A DNA stretch of 64,000 nt from Littorina saxatilis (lineage: Eukaryota; Mollusca; Gastropoda; Littorinimorpha; Littorinidae), in contig NC_090249.1 of the NCBI RefSeq assembly GCF_037325665.1, positions 61,573,602 to 61,637,601 of the forward strand, given 5' to 3'. Positions within the stretch are counted from its first letter, which is position 1, and each line of letters opens with the position of its first letter. The translations under genes were made by a program, and so were the position numbers. Below are positions 34,401 through 45,629 of this stretch, piece after piece. The notes under the pieces were generated by a model, which had not been told where the DNA came from, made no database searches, and saw only the letters and a program-made list of their open reading frames with translations.

Positions 34401-37400
34401 ATGTATTATCTCATAGTTAAAGTGGTGGTCTTGACATAGGATTTTCAGCCAGACTTCTCTTCGTGTTTCTTGGTCAGCATTGTTGTAAGTGTGACCTTGT
34501 TCTTACTGTGTGACATCTTTTTGCAGGAGGTGCAAGTTGAGGAGCGGAAAGTGCTGTACCCGAAAGAAACTCGAAACTTATTTAGGGTGAGTAGAGAGTT
34601 GCTTGGACTTGCATTATTTACATCATTTAAAGTTGTTTTGCTTCGCAAACCGTGGCTGGTAAACAGCTGTTTTTATACTGCTCTTTACTTTACTTGTATT
34701 GTTGTACAGACTGAATCTGTGCAGTATTTTGCAAAGTGGAGTGTTTGCTAGTATTGTTGTACAGACTGAATGTGTGCAGTATTTTGCAAAGTGGAGTGTT
34801 TACTTGTATTGTTGTACAGACTGAATGTGTGCAGTATTTTGCAAAGTGGAGTGTTTACTTGTATTGTTGTACAGATACTGAATGTGCGCAGTATTTTGCA
34901 AAGTGGAGTGTTTACTTGTATTGTTGTACAGACTGAATCTGTGCAGTATTTTGCAAAGTGGAGTGTTTACTAGTATTGTTGTACAGACTGAATGTGTGCA
35001 GTATTTTGCAAAGTGGAGTGTTTACTTGTATTGTTGTACAGACTGAATCTGTGCAGTATTTTGCAAAGTGGAGTGTTTGCTAGTATTGTTGTACAGACTG
35101 AATGTGTGCAGTATTTTGCAAAGTGGAGTGTACGTTTAATAGTCATGCAGGTAAGAACATTGAATAAGTTCTCCATTGCAGCTCCTATGTAAGGAAAGGA
35201 AATCCTTTTTTCTTGACTGCACTATCAAACAAGTTTTAAACATGGGAAAAATCAGCCAGCTTTCCCATTCGGTCCGCACTCCTGTTTCTCTCTTTCCCCA
35301 CGGCCAATTGTGTGGATTTATGTGTTATGGTGAGAGAATGTGTGTAACCAAGTGTGTTTTGTGTGCAGTACCACACACCGCGACGCTGTGCTGATGGCTG
35401 TGATTATTCCCCCTACTCCTTGTCCCCCGTCGGCAGCAAGAGTCAGAAGTTGCTGCGTTCTCCTCGCAAGGTAAGCGCTGTTTGAACATTTCTTCTTGTT
35501 GCTTGTCACTATGTTGTCCTATTCATTTATTATATTAAACGTGTCTTGTCAGTGCTGACAGTGAGTGGCGGGTCAAAAGCAAACGGTTGATTGAGGGAAG
35601 ACCTGTGCTGCACCTGGTATGTTAACTACTTATCCATGACTGAATGCACGGGTGGCCAGTATGGTATGGTCGTTACACCGTTAGTTGTTGTATGGTCGTT
35701 ACACCGTTAGTGGTTGTATGGTCGTTACACCGTTAGTTGTTGTATTGTCGTTACACCGTTAGTTGTTGTATGGTCGTTACACCGTTAGTTGTTGTATGGT
35801 CGTTACACCGTTAGTTGTTGTATGGTCGTTACACCGTTAGTTGTTGTATGGTCGTTACACCGTTAGTTGTTGTATTGTCGTTACACCGTTAGTTGTTGTA
35901 TGGTCGTTACACCGTTAGTTGTTGTATGGTCGTTACACCGTTAGTTGTTGTATGGTCGTTACACCGTTAGTTGTTGTATGGTCGTTACACCGTTAGTTGT
36001 TGTATGGTCGTTACACCGTTAGTTGTTGTATGGTCGTTACACCGTTAGTTGTTGTATGGTCGTTACACCGTTAGTTGTTGTATGGTCGTTACACCGTTAG
36101 TTGTTGTATGGTCGTTACACCGTTAGTTGTTGTATGGTCGTTACACCGTTAGTTGTATGGTCGTTACACCGTTAGTTGTTGTATGGTCGTTACACCGTTA
36201 GTTGTTGTATGGTCATTACACCGTTAGTTGTTGTATGGTCGTTACACCGTTAGTTGTTGTATGGTCGTTACACCGTTAGTTGTTGTATGGTCGTTACACC
36301 GTTAGTTGTGGTATGGTCGTTACACCGTTAGTTGTCGTATGTTCGTTACACCGTTAGTTGTTGTATGGTCGTTACACCGTTAGTTGTTGTATGGTCGTTA
36401 CACCGTTAGTTGTTGTTTGGTCGTTACACCGTTAGTTGTTGTATGGTCGTTACACCGTTAGTTGTTGTATGGTCGTTACACCGTTAGTTGTTGTATGGTC
36501 GTTACACCGTTAGTTGTTGTATGGTCGTTACACCGTTAGTTGTGGTATGGTCGTTACACCGTTAGTTGTGGTATGGTCGTTACACCGTTAGTTGTTGTAT
36601 GGTCGTTACACCGTTAGTTGTGGTATGGTCGTTACACCGTTAGTTGTTGTATGGTCGTTACACCGTTAGTTGTTGTATGGTCGTTACACCGTTAGTTGTT
36701 GTATGGTCGTTACACCGTTAGTTGTTGTATGGTCGTTACACCGTTAGTTGTTGTATGGTCGTTACACCGTTAGTTGTGGTATGGTCGTTACACCGTTAGT
36801 TGTTGTATGGTCGTTACACCGTTAGTTGTTGTATGGTCGTTACACCGTTAGTTGTCGTATGGTCGTTACACCGTTAGTTGTCGTATGTTCGTTACACCGT
36901 TAGTTGTTGTATGGTCGTTACACCGTTAGTTGTTGTATGGTCGTTACACCGTTAGTTGTATGGTCGTTACACCGTTAGTTGTATGGTCGTTACACCGTTA
37001 GTTGTTGTATGGTCGTTACACCGTTAGTTGTTGTATGGTCGTTACACCGTTAGTTGTTGTATGGTCGTTACACCGTTAGTTGTTGTATGGTCGTTACACC
37101 GTTAGTTGTTGTATGGTCGTTACACCGTTAGTTGTTGTATGGTCGTTACACCGTTAGTTGTTGTTTGGTCGTTACACCGTTAGTTGTTGTATGGTCGTTA
37201 CACCGTTAGTTGTGGTATGGTCGTTACACCGTTAGTTGTGGTATGGTCGTTACACCGTTAGTTGTTGTATGGTCGTTACACCGTTAGTTGTTGTATGGTC
37301 GTTACACCGTTAGTTGTGGTATGGTCGTTACACCGTTAGTTGTTGTATGGTCGTTACACCGTTAGTTGTTGTATGGTCGTTACACCGTTAGTTGTTGTAT

Positions 37401-40400
37401 GGTCGTTACACCGTTAGTTGTTGTATGGTCGTTACACCGTTAGTTGTATGGTCGTTACACCGTTAGTTGTGGTATGGTCGTTACACCGTTAGTTGTTGTA
37501 TGGTCGTTACACCGTTAGTTGTTGTATGGTCGTTACACCGTTAGTTGTGGTATGGTCGTTACACCGTTAGTTGTATGGTCGTTACACCGTTAGTTGTTGT
37601 ATGGTCGTTACACCGTTAGTTGTTGTATGGTCATTACACCGTTAGTTGTTGGCATTGCACCGTGCATCACAGTGCTTCCTGAAAATGTTAGTATTGGTAA
37701 ATGTAGTGTGAAACAGGAGGTAAATATACACATGTTGTGGACAGAAAATGTGGGACCAGAAGTCTCAAAGGGGGGCAGCCTTGAAGGAAAGAATGTTGCA
37801 AAGCGGGGTGTGGTTGTGACTTGTCCCCTCAGCTGACCATGTCACCCGTGTCTTACACAATTCCAAGGGTGGGATTTCTTCCGTCCCTGGCGGATTTCCG
37901 TCCCTAGAAGAATTTTTGATTTTTTTATACTTTTTTTGTTAATCCCTGGCAGCTGTTGTTTACACTCTTCTGTGAACAGAAGGTCAACTACCTTTCACCA
38001 ATACCAAATTGTAGGGAGCAGCAATGTCATGTCATCCTGTGGCATCTTAGTTGCTACAGTAGAACCCCCTGTTTACGACTTTGGAAAAAACTTGAAAATG
38101 ATGTTGTAAAAAGGGGGGGGGGGGGGTCTTAAAAGGGGGGTTTGAGTTTTTGGCCGGTCGGTCATGAATTTGGTTGCAGTGTATGTACTGTTATATACTG
38201 TCATGTTTACACACAAACACACAGTTGCAGTTTACTGTCATATCAAAACACACACACCCAAACACATTACAGCAGAACAACTTGAACTCAAAATTTCAAA
38301 AAAAATTTACTCATGGCGTAATACTCGCTCCCCGCTGAGTGAAGCACATTTGACATTGTGGCGCAACCAATAAAAATCCGAATGTCCTAACTCGATAGAA
38401 AGCATAACGACTTTTCTCCCAAATCATCTTTCCGCTCATATGAATGATTTGTCGCCTTGCGTCGCTAAACTTGACCACGATTGTTGAGGTCTTCGGACAA
38501 GCACCTCTCTTTGCGTACTTTCGCTTCGCTATCCTTCTCGCCATCTTGATAACACCGAGTCATTATCCTTGACGATACACAGGATTTGCGTATTCCCGAC
38601 TCCCAAGGAAGTCGCCGCGGATTGCCACTTCGCTCGTTTAGCGATTACTTTATTAGCTCTCTACTCAAGAGTCGGCGCTTTTCTTTTTCTTTCGCGAATC
38701 TTTTTTGTCAACAAGTCGTCGTGACAAGATAGCGTGCAGAGAAAAACCGGATGTATCAGGATCTCGCGCGCGCGAGATTTCGTTTTTATTGACTCACATG
38801 CGAAGCAAAAGTGAGTCTATGTACTCACCCGAGTCGTCCGTCCGTCCGTCCGGCCGGCGTTCGTAAGTCGCGTTTTGGGTCATTATCCTTGACGATACAC
38901 AGGATTGCGTCTTCCCGACTTCTAAGGAGGTCACCGCGGATTGCCACTTCGCTCGATTACCAATTACTTGATTAGCTATCTATCGTGCGCGAGATTCCGT
39001 TTATTTTTCGTCTCGCGATAGTTCGAGGAGCGAGAGCAGCCGTGTATTGTTTTCGTCTGCTCGACTAAAAATGCGCGAAAGTCGTAATTCATCCCCCAAA
39101 GCTCGGTCGTAAGTCGCGTTTTGGGGTGAGTCGTTCACTGGGGGTTCATTATATAGTAGAATGCATCTGTGGTAGCAAAATCGGTCGTAAAAAGGGGGTG
39201 GTCGTAAACGGGGGGGTCGCTAAGGGGGAGTTCTACTGTATCTATTTGAAAACTCGGCTCACCCACAACTTTATATACCCCACTTGCAGGGATTCAGTGA
39301 CCTTCAGTGGTGTGGTATAAAAATTTTGCATTCCTGATCTGTGAACCAGTGGTATACCTTCTGATACATTGAGTCCTTTAGAAATTTGCAAGTGAAACAC
39401 ACTTAATTTAAACATATTTCTCTTTCAATTTAAGCTATGATTCAACAATAATTTTAGAATATAACTCCTGAAATGATGAATTGAAAAGCAGCACCAGAAG
39501 ACTGTATAGCATTAGCAAGGGATATAACTCTGGCGGTTTCTGTTTTTGTCTAAACCTTCTTCTTTTATAACCTGAGCAGTTAGCCCTTTTGAAGAAACTG
39601 ACTTGAAACTTGATTCTCATTTGGTTCAAGCTATGGTTCAACAATCATGAAATGCTAACATTAATTTTCAGCTGGTCAGTTACAAAAACCTTCAAGTTTA
39701 CAAGATGTATATATTATGCATCTCCAAAAAGCTTGTTTCTTCTACAATTTACAAGTCGGGAGAGGCCACCTAAACCTTCCCTAAAATGCTAAAATTCATT
39801 TTCGGCTGGGGGGCGCTGCCCCCATGGACCCCCCAGCAAGGGCGCTGCCCCTGCACCCCGCTGGAGCCTTTGGGCCCCTGGACCCCGGCCTTCCAAAATG
39901 TTCAGTCCTGGCAACATTTTGGGCTCCCACCCATGCAATTCGCTGCGCATTCTGTACAGTGGTGGCGTCCCCCTTTTTCTTAAACACGCACCCCCTGGAT
40001 AGTCATAACCACACCTCAACTTGAAAGGGAAGAATGGTTTGGTTGTCCTTCCCCTAGTATTAACCATCTGTGCCGTGTGTTACAGGCTGTGCGCAAGATC
40101 TCCAAGATCCCGTTCAAAGTGCTGGATGCCCCTGAGCTGCAGGACGACTTCTACCTGAACCTGGTGGACTGGTCCTCACAGAATGTGCTGAGTGTGGGAC
40201 TGGGCACCTCCGTCTACCTGTGGAGTGCCTGCACCAGTCAGGTCAGTGGACTCTCCGCCATGCATACCGCATTCAGCCCAGCACTGCGCTGGTGCTCCCA
40301 CCTTTCTTTGGCTAGCAATTGGAAAAACGGCACTTTCTCTTGCTTGTTTTGTGGGAGTGAGCTGAACATTAGTCAACAACAAGCAAAATTTGATTGATTT

Positions 40401-43400
40401 TGGTCTGAGATTTTGAGTGTGTCCTTTGACTCTCTGTACAAAAGATGATTGTGATATGAAGTATGTTGCTATTTTCTGGACTTTCCTTTGGGTTTCGTAG
40501 CCTTTTTGACTCACATGCGAAGCAAAAGTGAGTCTATGTACTCACCCGAGTCGTCCGTCCGTCCGTCCGTCCGTCCGAAAAACTTTAACGTTGGATATTT
40601 CTTGGACACTATTCAGTCTATCAGTACCAAATTTGGCAAGATGGTGTATGATGACAAGGCCCCAAAAAACATACATAGCATCTTGACCTTGCTTCAAGGT
40701 CAAGGTCGCAGGGGCCATAAATGTTGCCTAAAAAACAGCTATTTTTCACATTTTTCCCATTTTCTCTGAAGTTTTTGAGATTCAATACCTCACCTATATA
40801 TGATATATAGGGCAAAGTAAGCCCCATCTTTTGATACCAGTTTGGTTTACCTTGCTTCAAGGTCAAGGTCACAGGAGCTCTTCAAAGCTGGATTGTATAC
40901 ATATTTTGAAGTGACCTTGACCCTGAACTATGGAAGATAACTGTTTCAAACTTAAAAATTATGTGGGGCACATGTTATGCTTTCATCATGAGACACATTT
41001 GGTCACATATGATCAAGGTCAAGGTCACTTTGACCCTTATGAAATGTGACCAAAATAAGGTAGTGAACCACTAAAAGTAACCATATCTCATGGTAGAAAG
41101 AGCCAATAAGCACCATTGTACTTCCTATGTCTTGAATTAACAGCTTTGTGTTGGATGACCTTGACCTTGTTGGTAGGAAAAATGTGTAAAGCAGTTCTTA
41201 GTGTATGATGTCATTGCTGTAAAGGTCAAGGTCAAGCATGTGAGTCGTATGGGCTTTGCCCTTCTTGTTCTAATTGAGTATTACTAATATGTTGTCATTT
41301 AGCTTTAAAATGCTATTTAGTTGTGTCAACTTGTTTGGTAAATCGAGGTTTCCTGCGTTTGATTTAGAATGACCTTGAAGGGTGTGTGTGTTGAACAGGT
41401 AACACGGCTATGCGACCTCTCCACGGATGGTGACACAGTGACGTCAGTTTCATGGTCAGAGAGGGTAAGCTGCTACTTCTCAACTTGAAGCGAGAGAGAG
41501 AGAGAGTTGCTATGTGAGGACGTGTGTATTCTGGGAAAGCGAACAGAATTTGAAAAAACTTCACAGTAACCAATTGCAAGCATGTACATAATTATGGAAG
41601 TGAAGACAAAAGTGTATTGATCAGCTAATGAGTTTCACATTCCCTCATACATGTTCATCAAAGTTATTAAATTTTAAGATCAGAGACAGGCATACATTTG
41701 TAAAGGAAAAACCGATGATAGCGTATGACTTGTGTTTGAACTTTTTTGTTGTTGTTAGAAAGAAAGGTTCTGCTTTGTTAATTCTGAACATATGCAACAA
41801 TGATAGGGGGAGACCTTAAACTTCACTCACATACGGAGATGACTGCAAGTTGTTTGAAAGATTGAAGTGGGAGTATGTATATGTGTTGGTAAAGTGCTAC
41901 TTGATAATGATATTAACTGTGAAGCGTGTGTGTTTGGCGATCACAGCAGGGCAGCCAGGTGGCGGTGGGCACTCACAAAGGCTATGTCCAGATCTGGGAC
42001 GTGGCGGTCAACAAGAAACTGACCACCTTGGAGGGCCACGGCGCCAGAGTCGGTCAGTACACAGTCCTTGTTTGGACGCTGTGTTTATGGTGTGTCAGTG
42101 TGTGTACCAGCGTGTGCACGGAGAGCGTGGTGAACATGGTGTTGCATAGAGTAGACACAAGACAAAAAGTTGAGCTGTATGGCCAGGTGTTGGTAGAGGT
42201 ATTGGAAAGGACCGTCAGATGTTTGGAACAAACCAGCTTGATACGGAACTTGTTATGTAAGATGAGTGTGGTGTTCTGGGTTGTCAACTGGTCAAACTAC
42301 TGGCAGCAAGGCCAATCAAAGCTTGTTCAGCAATCTTTCTACCTTGGTCCTATCTGTCTTGTGTTCTTGGATCCTTGTCTTTTAGGCTGTTTGAAAGTTG
42401 GAGTGTTTCACAATTGTTAGAATTGTCTTTTAATTAGGATTAGTAATTAACACTAGGTGTGCTTGACCTTGCAGGTGCCCTGGCCTGGAATGGGGACGTC
42501 CTGTCCTCGGGGAGCAGAGATCGCTTGATCCTCCAGCGCGACGTCAGAACACCCTCCATAGTGCCCGAACGAAAACTAGCCGGACACAAACAAGAGGTCA
42601 GTTGTTGGACACCATCTGTGCGCCGTGAAGAGATAGATTGGTGGTTTTGCCAAGGCCAGTCCAGTGATGACCTTAGAACTGGCTCTGTGTAATGCCTCTC
42701 AGGTTTTTGCTGTTTTATGAAAAACAGCAGCAGTTGTTTTGGGGACAGAATGTGATAAGGGTTTCCATTTCAAGTTCTATGTAACGTCCATACTACTGCT
42801 CTGAACATGAAATCATGTTTCTGTTTAACCTCCTTATGGTAGAGCTTGTGAAGATATGAATACAGTTAAAGGCCCACTCCGCCTCAGGAAAACACCAGTG
42901 CCTTTTGCAAGATTAGTTCTTAAGAAAATACCACTGTGCACAGAGACCACCCAGGCTGTTCATTTGTGTTATGTGACCAAGTGGAGGGGTGGTCGTATCA
43001 CATGTGACCAAGTGGAGGGGTGGTCGTATCACATGTGACCAGGTGGGGGGTGGTCGTATCACATGTGACCAAGTGGGGGGTGGTCGTGTCACATGTGACC
43101 AAGTGGAGGGCTGGTCGTATCACATGTGACCAGGTGGAGGGGTGGTCGTATCACATGTGACCAAGTGGAGGGGTGGTCGTATCACATGTGACCAAGTGGA
43201 GGGGTGGTCGTATCACATGTGACCAAGTGGAGGGGTGGTCGTATCACATGTGACCAAGTGGAGGGGTGGTCGTATCACATGTGACCAAGTGGAGGGGTGG
43301 TCGTTTCACATGTGACCAAGTGGAGGGGTGGTCGTATCACATGTAAGCCTGACCAGGGTGAGATGGTGAGGAACACTGTTTTCACAAGGCGGAGTGGGGC

Positions 43401-45629
43401 TTCAAACTGTTGTGGTGAGGTCAGTGTGCATTGATGTGTTTGGTTGTCATGACGTGTGTATGGTTGTGATGACAGGTGTGTGGTTTGAAGTGGTCGCCGG
43501 ACCACCAGCACCTAGCGTCAGGGGGCAACGACAACAAGCTGTTTGTGTGGAACCTGACCAACACCGGCCCCGTGCAGACCTACACTGACCACCAGGCCGC
43601 GGTCAAGGCCATCGCCTGGTCACCTCACCAACACGGCCTGCTGGCCTCAGGGGGCGGCACTGCTGACCGCTGCGTTCGCTTCTGGAACACGCTGACCGGT
43701 CAACCCCTGCAGTGTGTGGACACCGGCTCTCAGGTCTGCAACCTGGCCTGGTCAAAACACTCCAACGAACTGGTGAGTTGTCTTCTCTTCTCAATTGTCT
43801 TCAGTAAATTAAGGTCCCCACGTTCACTGCATAGAGCAGTTCATTGGTTATGTGTGTGTGTCCAAACACTCCAAGGAACTGGTGAGTGGGCGATCTCTTC
43901 TGGAATGTGTTCAGTAACACAAGCTCCACTATAGTAAGTCATCTCGTTCATTGCACAAAGCACTTCATTGGTTACGTGTGTGTGTCCAAACACTCCAAGG
44001 AACTGGTGAGTTGTCTGCGTCATGCACCGTGCTGTGAAGGACCACAGACTTGCACCGTGCTGTGAAGGACCACAGACTTGCACAGTCTAAGAGTGGTGTC
44101 ATCGTGGAGGAGGGATAAAGGCATACACTGAGATCGGTCATCACACACTCTGTACACCGGCACAGACTGTGAGATTGGTCGGCACAGTGTTTGGCACCAG
44201 TATTTGTGTACTGATCATTTGACTGGCACATTGCTTTACACTTGAGGATGTCTGTGTGAAAAAAAGGTTGAGATTTTATGGTACAGTATTACTTAGTGCC
44301 TTGCTGCACTTTGGTTCATTAAGTGTTGGTTTATACCCAGGTGACATTTGATGTGTGTCTGGGTGTAGTGGCTGAGGTGAAGTGGGTGACTTAGAGATGA
44401 TTGAACCACAGTAAGATGGTGCTGTTTGTTGTATGGCTTGTTCTGTCCCTGTTTCATCATTGATGCTTTCATTCAGGATGCAGTGAATTTTCAATCCAAT
44501 CTGTGTTTGAAATGAGTGACTTTGACTGAAAGACTGAAGTGATTTGTGGTGTGACACTGAAGTGATTTGTGGTGTGACACTGAAGTGATTTGTGGTGTGA
44601 CACTGAAGTGATTTGTGGTGTGACACTGAAGTGATTTGTGTTGTGACTGTCAACTTGGCTTCCTTGCAGGTCAGCACCCATGGCTATTCCCAGAACCAAA
44701 TCTTGCTGTGGAAATATCCCTCATTGGTACAGATAGCTAAGCTGACCGGTCACTCCTATCGGGTGCTATACTTGGTAAGTCAAACTTCTCTTATCATAGA
44801 CAAAAAACATAACTGACCAACTGAGAGACGGGTTGCAGTACTTGATAAGCACATTTAGGAGAGAGTGGTTACAAAATACAAAGTGAAAGTCTTCAATCAA
44901 AAGTGAATGCTTTGTCTTGTTGGAATGACAACGGTTCCATGACATTATCCATAGTTAAAAATGAATGATTTGTCTTGTTGGTATGATGACGAAGGATTTG
45001 TCTTGTTGCTATGACGACGGTTCCATGACGTGTGTTGCAGGCCATGTCTCCAGACGGAGAAGCCATTGTCACAGGGGCAGGGGACGAGACGCTGCGATTC
45101 TGGAATGTCTTCAGTAAAACTAGGTCCACAAAAGTAAGTCTCCACTCTGGCTGCTCTTCTACTTTTCTTTAGGAACAGTTGACTTGTTACGTGTGTGTGT
45201 GTGTGAAAAGAGACGCAAGGATTGCCCCGTTGATGTTGACACAGCTCTGTAGAGACCCGTCTTGCAAGAGACGCAAGGATTGCCCCGTTGATGTTGACAC
45301 AGCTCTGTAGAGACCCGTCTTGCAAGAGACTGCTGTTGTGTATGCTGGTGCATTTCTGATGGTTGGATAGACTCCATTGTTGGCTTGCTGGGAGTGTTGA
45401 ACGAGGGTTGTAGCGAATTCATTTTGTAGAGTAGAAAGGTGTAAGAGTTAATAATGAAGAAATTGCGATCTTAGTGATTGTCTTAACAGAAATGTCAAGA
45501 AGCAAAGTGTTTGAATGGACGCATGAAATAGATCTCTTGTGTTTTCTGTTTCCAGGTGTGTTCAATGTTGGTTTCTCTCTTTTGCAGGAGTCCAAATCTG
45601 TGTTGAATCTCTTCACGCGTATCCGGTAA
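30240..45629 (+). CDS. FZR1: FZR1 / Cdh1, fizzy-related APC/C co-activator, 12 coding exons
   Basis: This WD40 co-activator recruits substrates to the anaphase-promoting complex in late mitosis and G1. Coding exons: 30240-30311, 31011-31115, 34099-34230, 34527-34586, 35369-35470, 40086-40241, 41399-41464, 41950-42052, 42475-42596, 43476-43772, 44670-44774, 45041-45133 and 45588-45629; this is 13 segments if the 14-codon last one is counted. The product is 484 residues (human 496). Landmarks: [13 protein letters not shown]-box DRFIPTR at residues 40-46; [25 protein letters not shown]; then [18 protein letters not shown] opening the seven-blade propeller; [20 protein letters not shown]; and the C-terminal Ile-Arg tail. 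An acceptor at 30221 precedes the ATG, so an upstream non-coding exon exists. Most introns contain large tandem arrays. Confidence 0.98.
31169..31612 (-). mobile_element. Complete tRNA-derived SINE, (TTGA)n tail, in FZR1 intron 2
   Basis: Read on the minus strand, it starts with GGGATATAGCTCAGTTGGTA, a textbook tRNA A-box region. The B box GAGTTCGATCCC follows, then a body of about 350 bp and a (TTGA)n tail. A G/C homopolymer of about 30 bp interrupts the body at 31437-31469. Near-matching flanks (GTGTTGCTTCAGG at 31156, GTGTTGCGTCAAGG at 31616) look like a mutated target-site duplication. A truncated relative is at 22150-22412. Confidence 0.85.
31856..34090. repeat. About 44-bp (GT)-containing minisatellite, about 50 units, in FZR1 intron 2
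   Basis: Units carry GGTTACACCCAGTGTGCAG then AGGTTTCAACCAGTGT and a variable (GT)n. The number of GT pairs varies, giving lengths of about 41-47 bp. The array runs into the true acceptor of exon 3, which uses the same CAACCAGTGTG(TG)n context and then TTGTGCAG|GAC. Confidence 0.95.
34690..35140. repeat. 58-bp minisatellite, about 8 units, in FZR1 intron 4
   Basis: Units carry TTGTTGTACAGACTGAATGT then GTGCAGTATTTTGCAAAGTG. Each unit offers CAG trinucleotides in a pyrimidine-poor context. Confidence 0.92.
35655..37650. repeat. 26-bp minisatellite, about 76 units, in FZR1 intron 5
   Basis: The unit is ATGGTCGTTACACCG followed by TTAGTTGTTGT. Frequent variants are TTGTGGT, TTGTCGT and a shorter TTGT form. 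It is almost uninterrupted for 2 kb and has no unique spacers. Confidence 0.96.
38055..39240. mobile_element. TACAGTAGAACCCCC TIR element with captured GC-rich cargo
   Basis: TACAGTAGAACCCCC (38055) pairs with GTTCTACTGTA (39230-39240). The interior holds a CpG-rich block (38570-39110) that also occurs inside a different TIR element at 48043-48723. That block is interrupted here by a piece of the GACTCACATG element (38789-38878) and partly duplicated: TTGACGATACACAGGATT occurs at 38567 and 38889. Confidence 0.7.
39786..40075. other. GC-rich dispersed-repeat fragment upstream of FZR1 exon 6
   Basis: GGGGGGCGCTGCCCCC, AGGGCGCTGCCCCTGC and related inverted GC blocks resemble the interior of the element at 63106-63403 (GGGCATGCCCCCGGACCCC, TTCGGGCGCTTCGCGCCC). 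No coding signal is seen despite long open frames. Confidence 0.4.
40506..41270. mobile_element. GACTCACATG repeat element dense in TCAAGGTCA motifs
   Basis: It opens with TGACTCACATGCGAAGC and a (GTCC)n tract and closes with GCATGTGAGTCGTATGGGC; GACTCACATG (40508-40517) and CATGTGAGTC (41237-41246) are inverted. The interior holds eight perfect TCAAGGTCA nonamers: plus strand at 40694, 40857, 40863, 41013, 41019 and 41226; minus strand at 40912-40920 and 41156-41164. It is non-coding and lies in FZR1 intron 6. A fragment of its left end is at 38789. Confidence 0.75.
42970..43345. repeat. 31-bp minisatellite carrying TCACATGTGA E-boxes, 12 units, FZR1 intron 9
   Basis: The unit is GGTCGTATCACATGTGACC then AAGTGGAGGGGT. 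Eleven units keep the perfect palindrome TCACATGTGA and the twelfth reads TCACATGTAA. The spacing is 30-31 bp, about three helical turns. Confidence 0.94.
43773..44085. repeat. Tandem copies of FZR1 exon ends with donor sites in intron 10
   Basis: The exon 10 end (CAAAACACTCCAACGAACTG|GTGAGT, donor 43773) recurs as CAAACACTCCAAGGAACTG|GTGAGT with donors at 43882 and 44006. Between them lies TCTGGAATGTGTTCAGTAAC followed by CTATAGTAAGTC, a decayed copy of the exon 12 end and donor (45101-45139). A shorter GTCTTCAGTAAATTAAGGTCC copy sits at 43798. A 29-bp duplication (CACCGTGCTGTGAAGGACCA) follows at 44025-44085. Confidence 0.85.
44526..44645. repeat. 23-bp tandem repeat, five units, FZR1 intron 10
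   Basis: The unit is CTGAAGTGATTTGTGGTGTG plus ACA. It ends about 25 bp before the exon 11 acceptor (44669). Confidence 0.9.
45203..45325. repeat. 58-bp tandem duplication, FZR1 intron 12
   Basis: AAGAGACGCAAGGATTGCCC through AGAGACCCGTCTTGC is present twice in perfect tandem. Confidence 0.9.

Noticed and set aside
35655-37650. CRISPR-like regular array
   Set aside because: There are no unique spacers; it is a simple 26-bp tandem repeat in a eukaryotic intron.
39786-40067. Pro/Gly-rich open frames on both strands
   Set aside because: They reflect GC-rich repeat sequence resembling other dispersed elements in the window, not protein.
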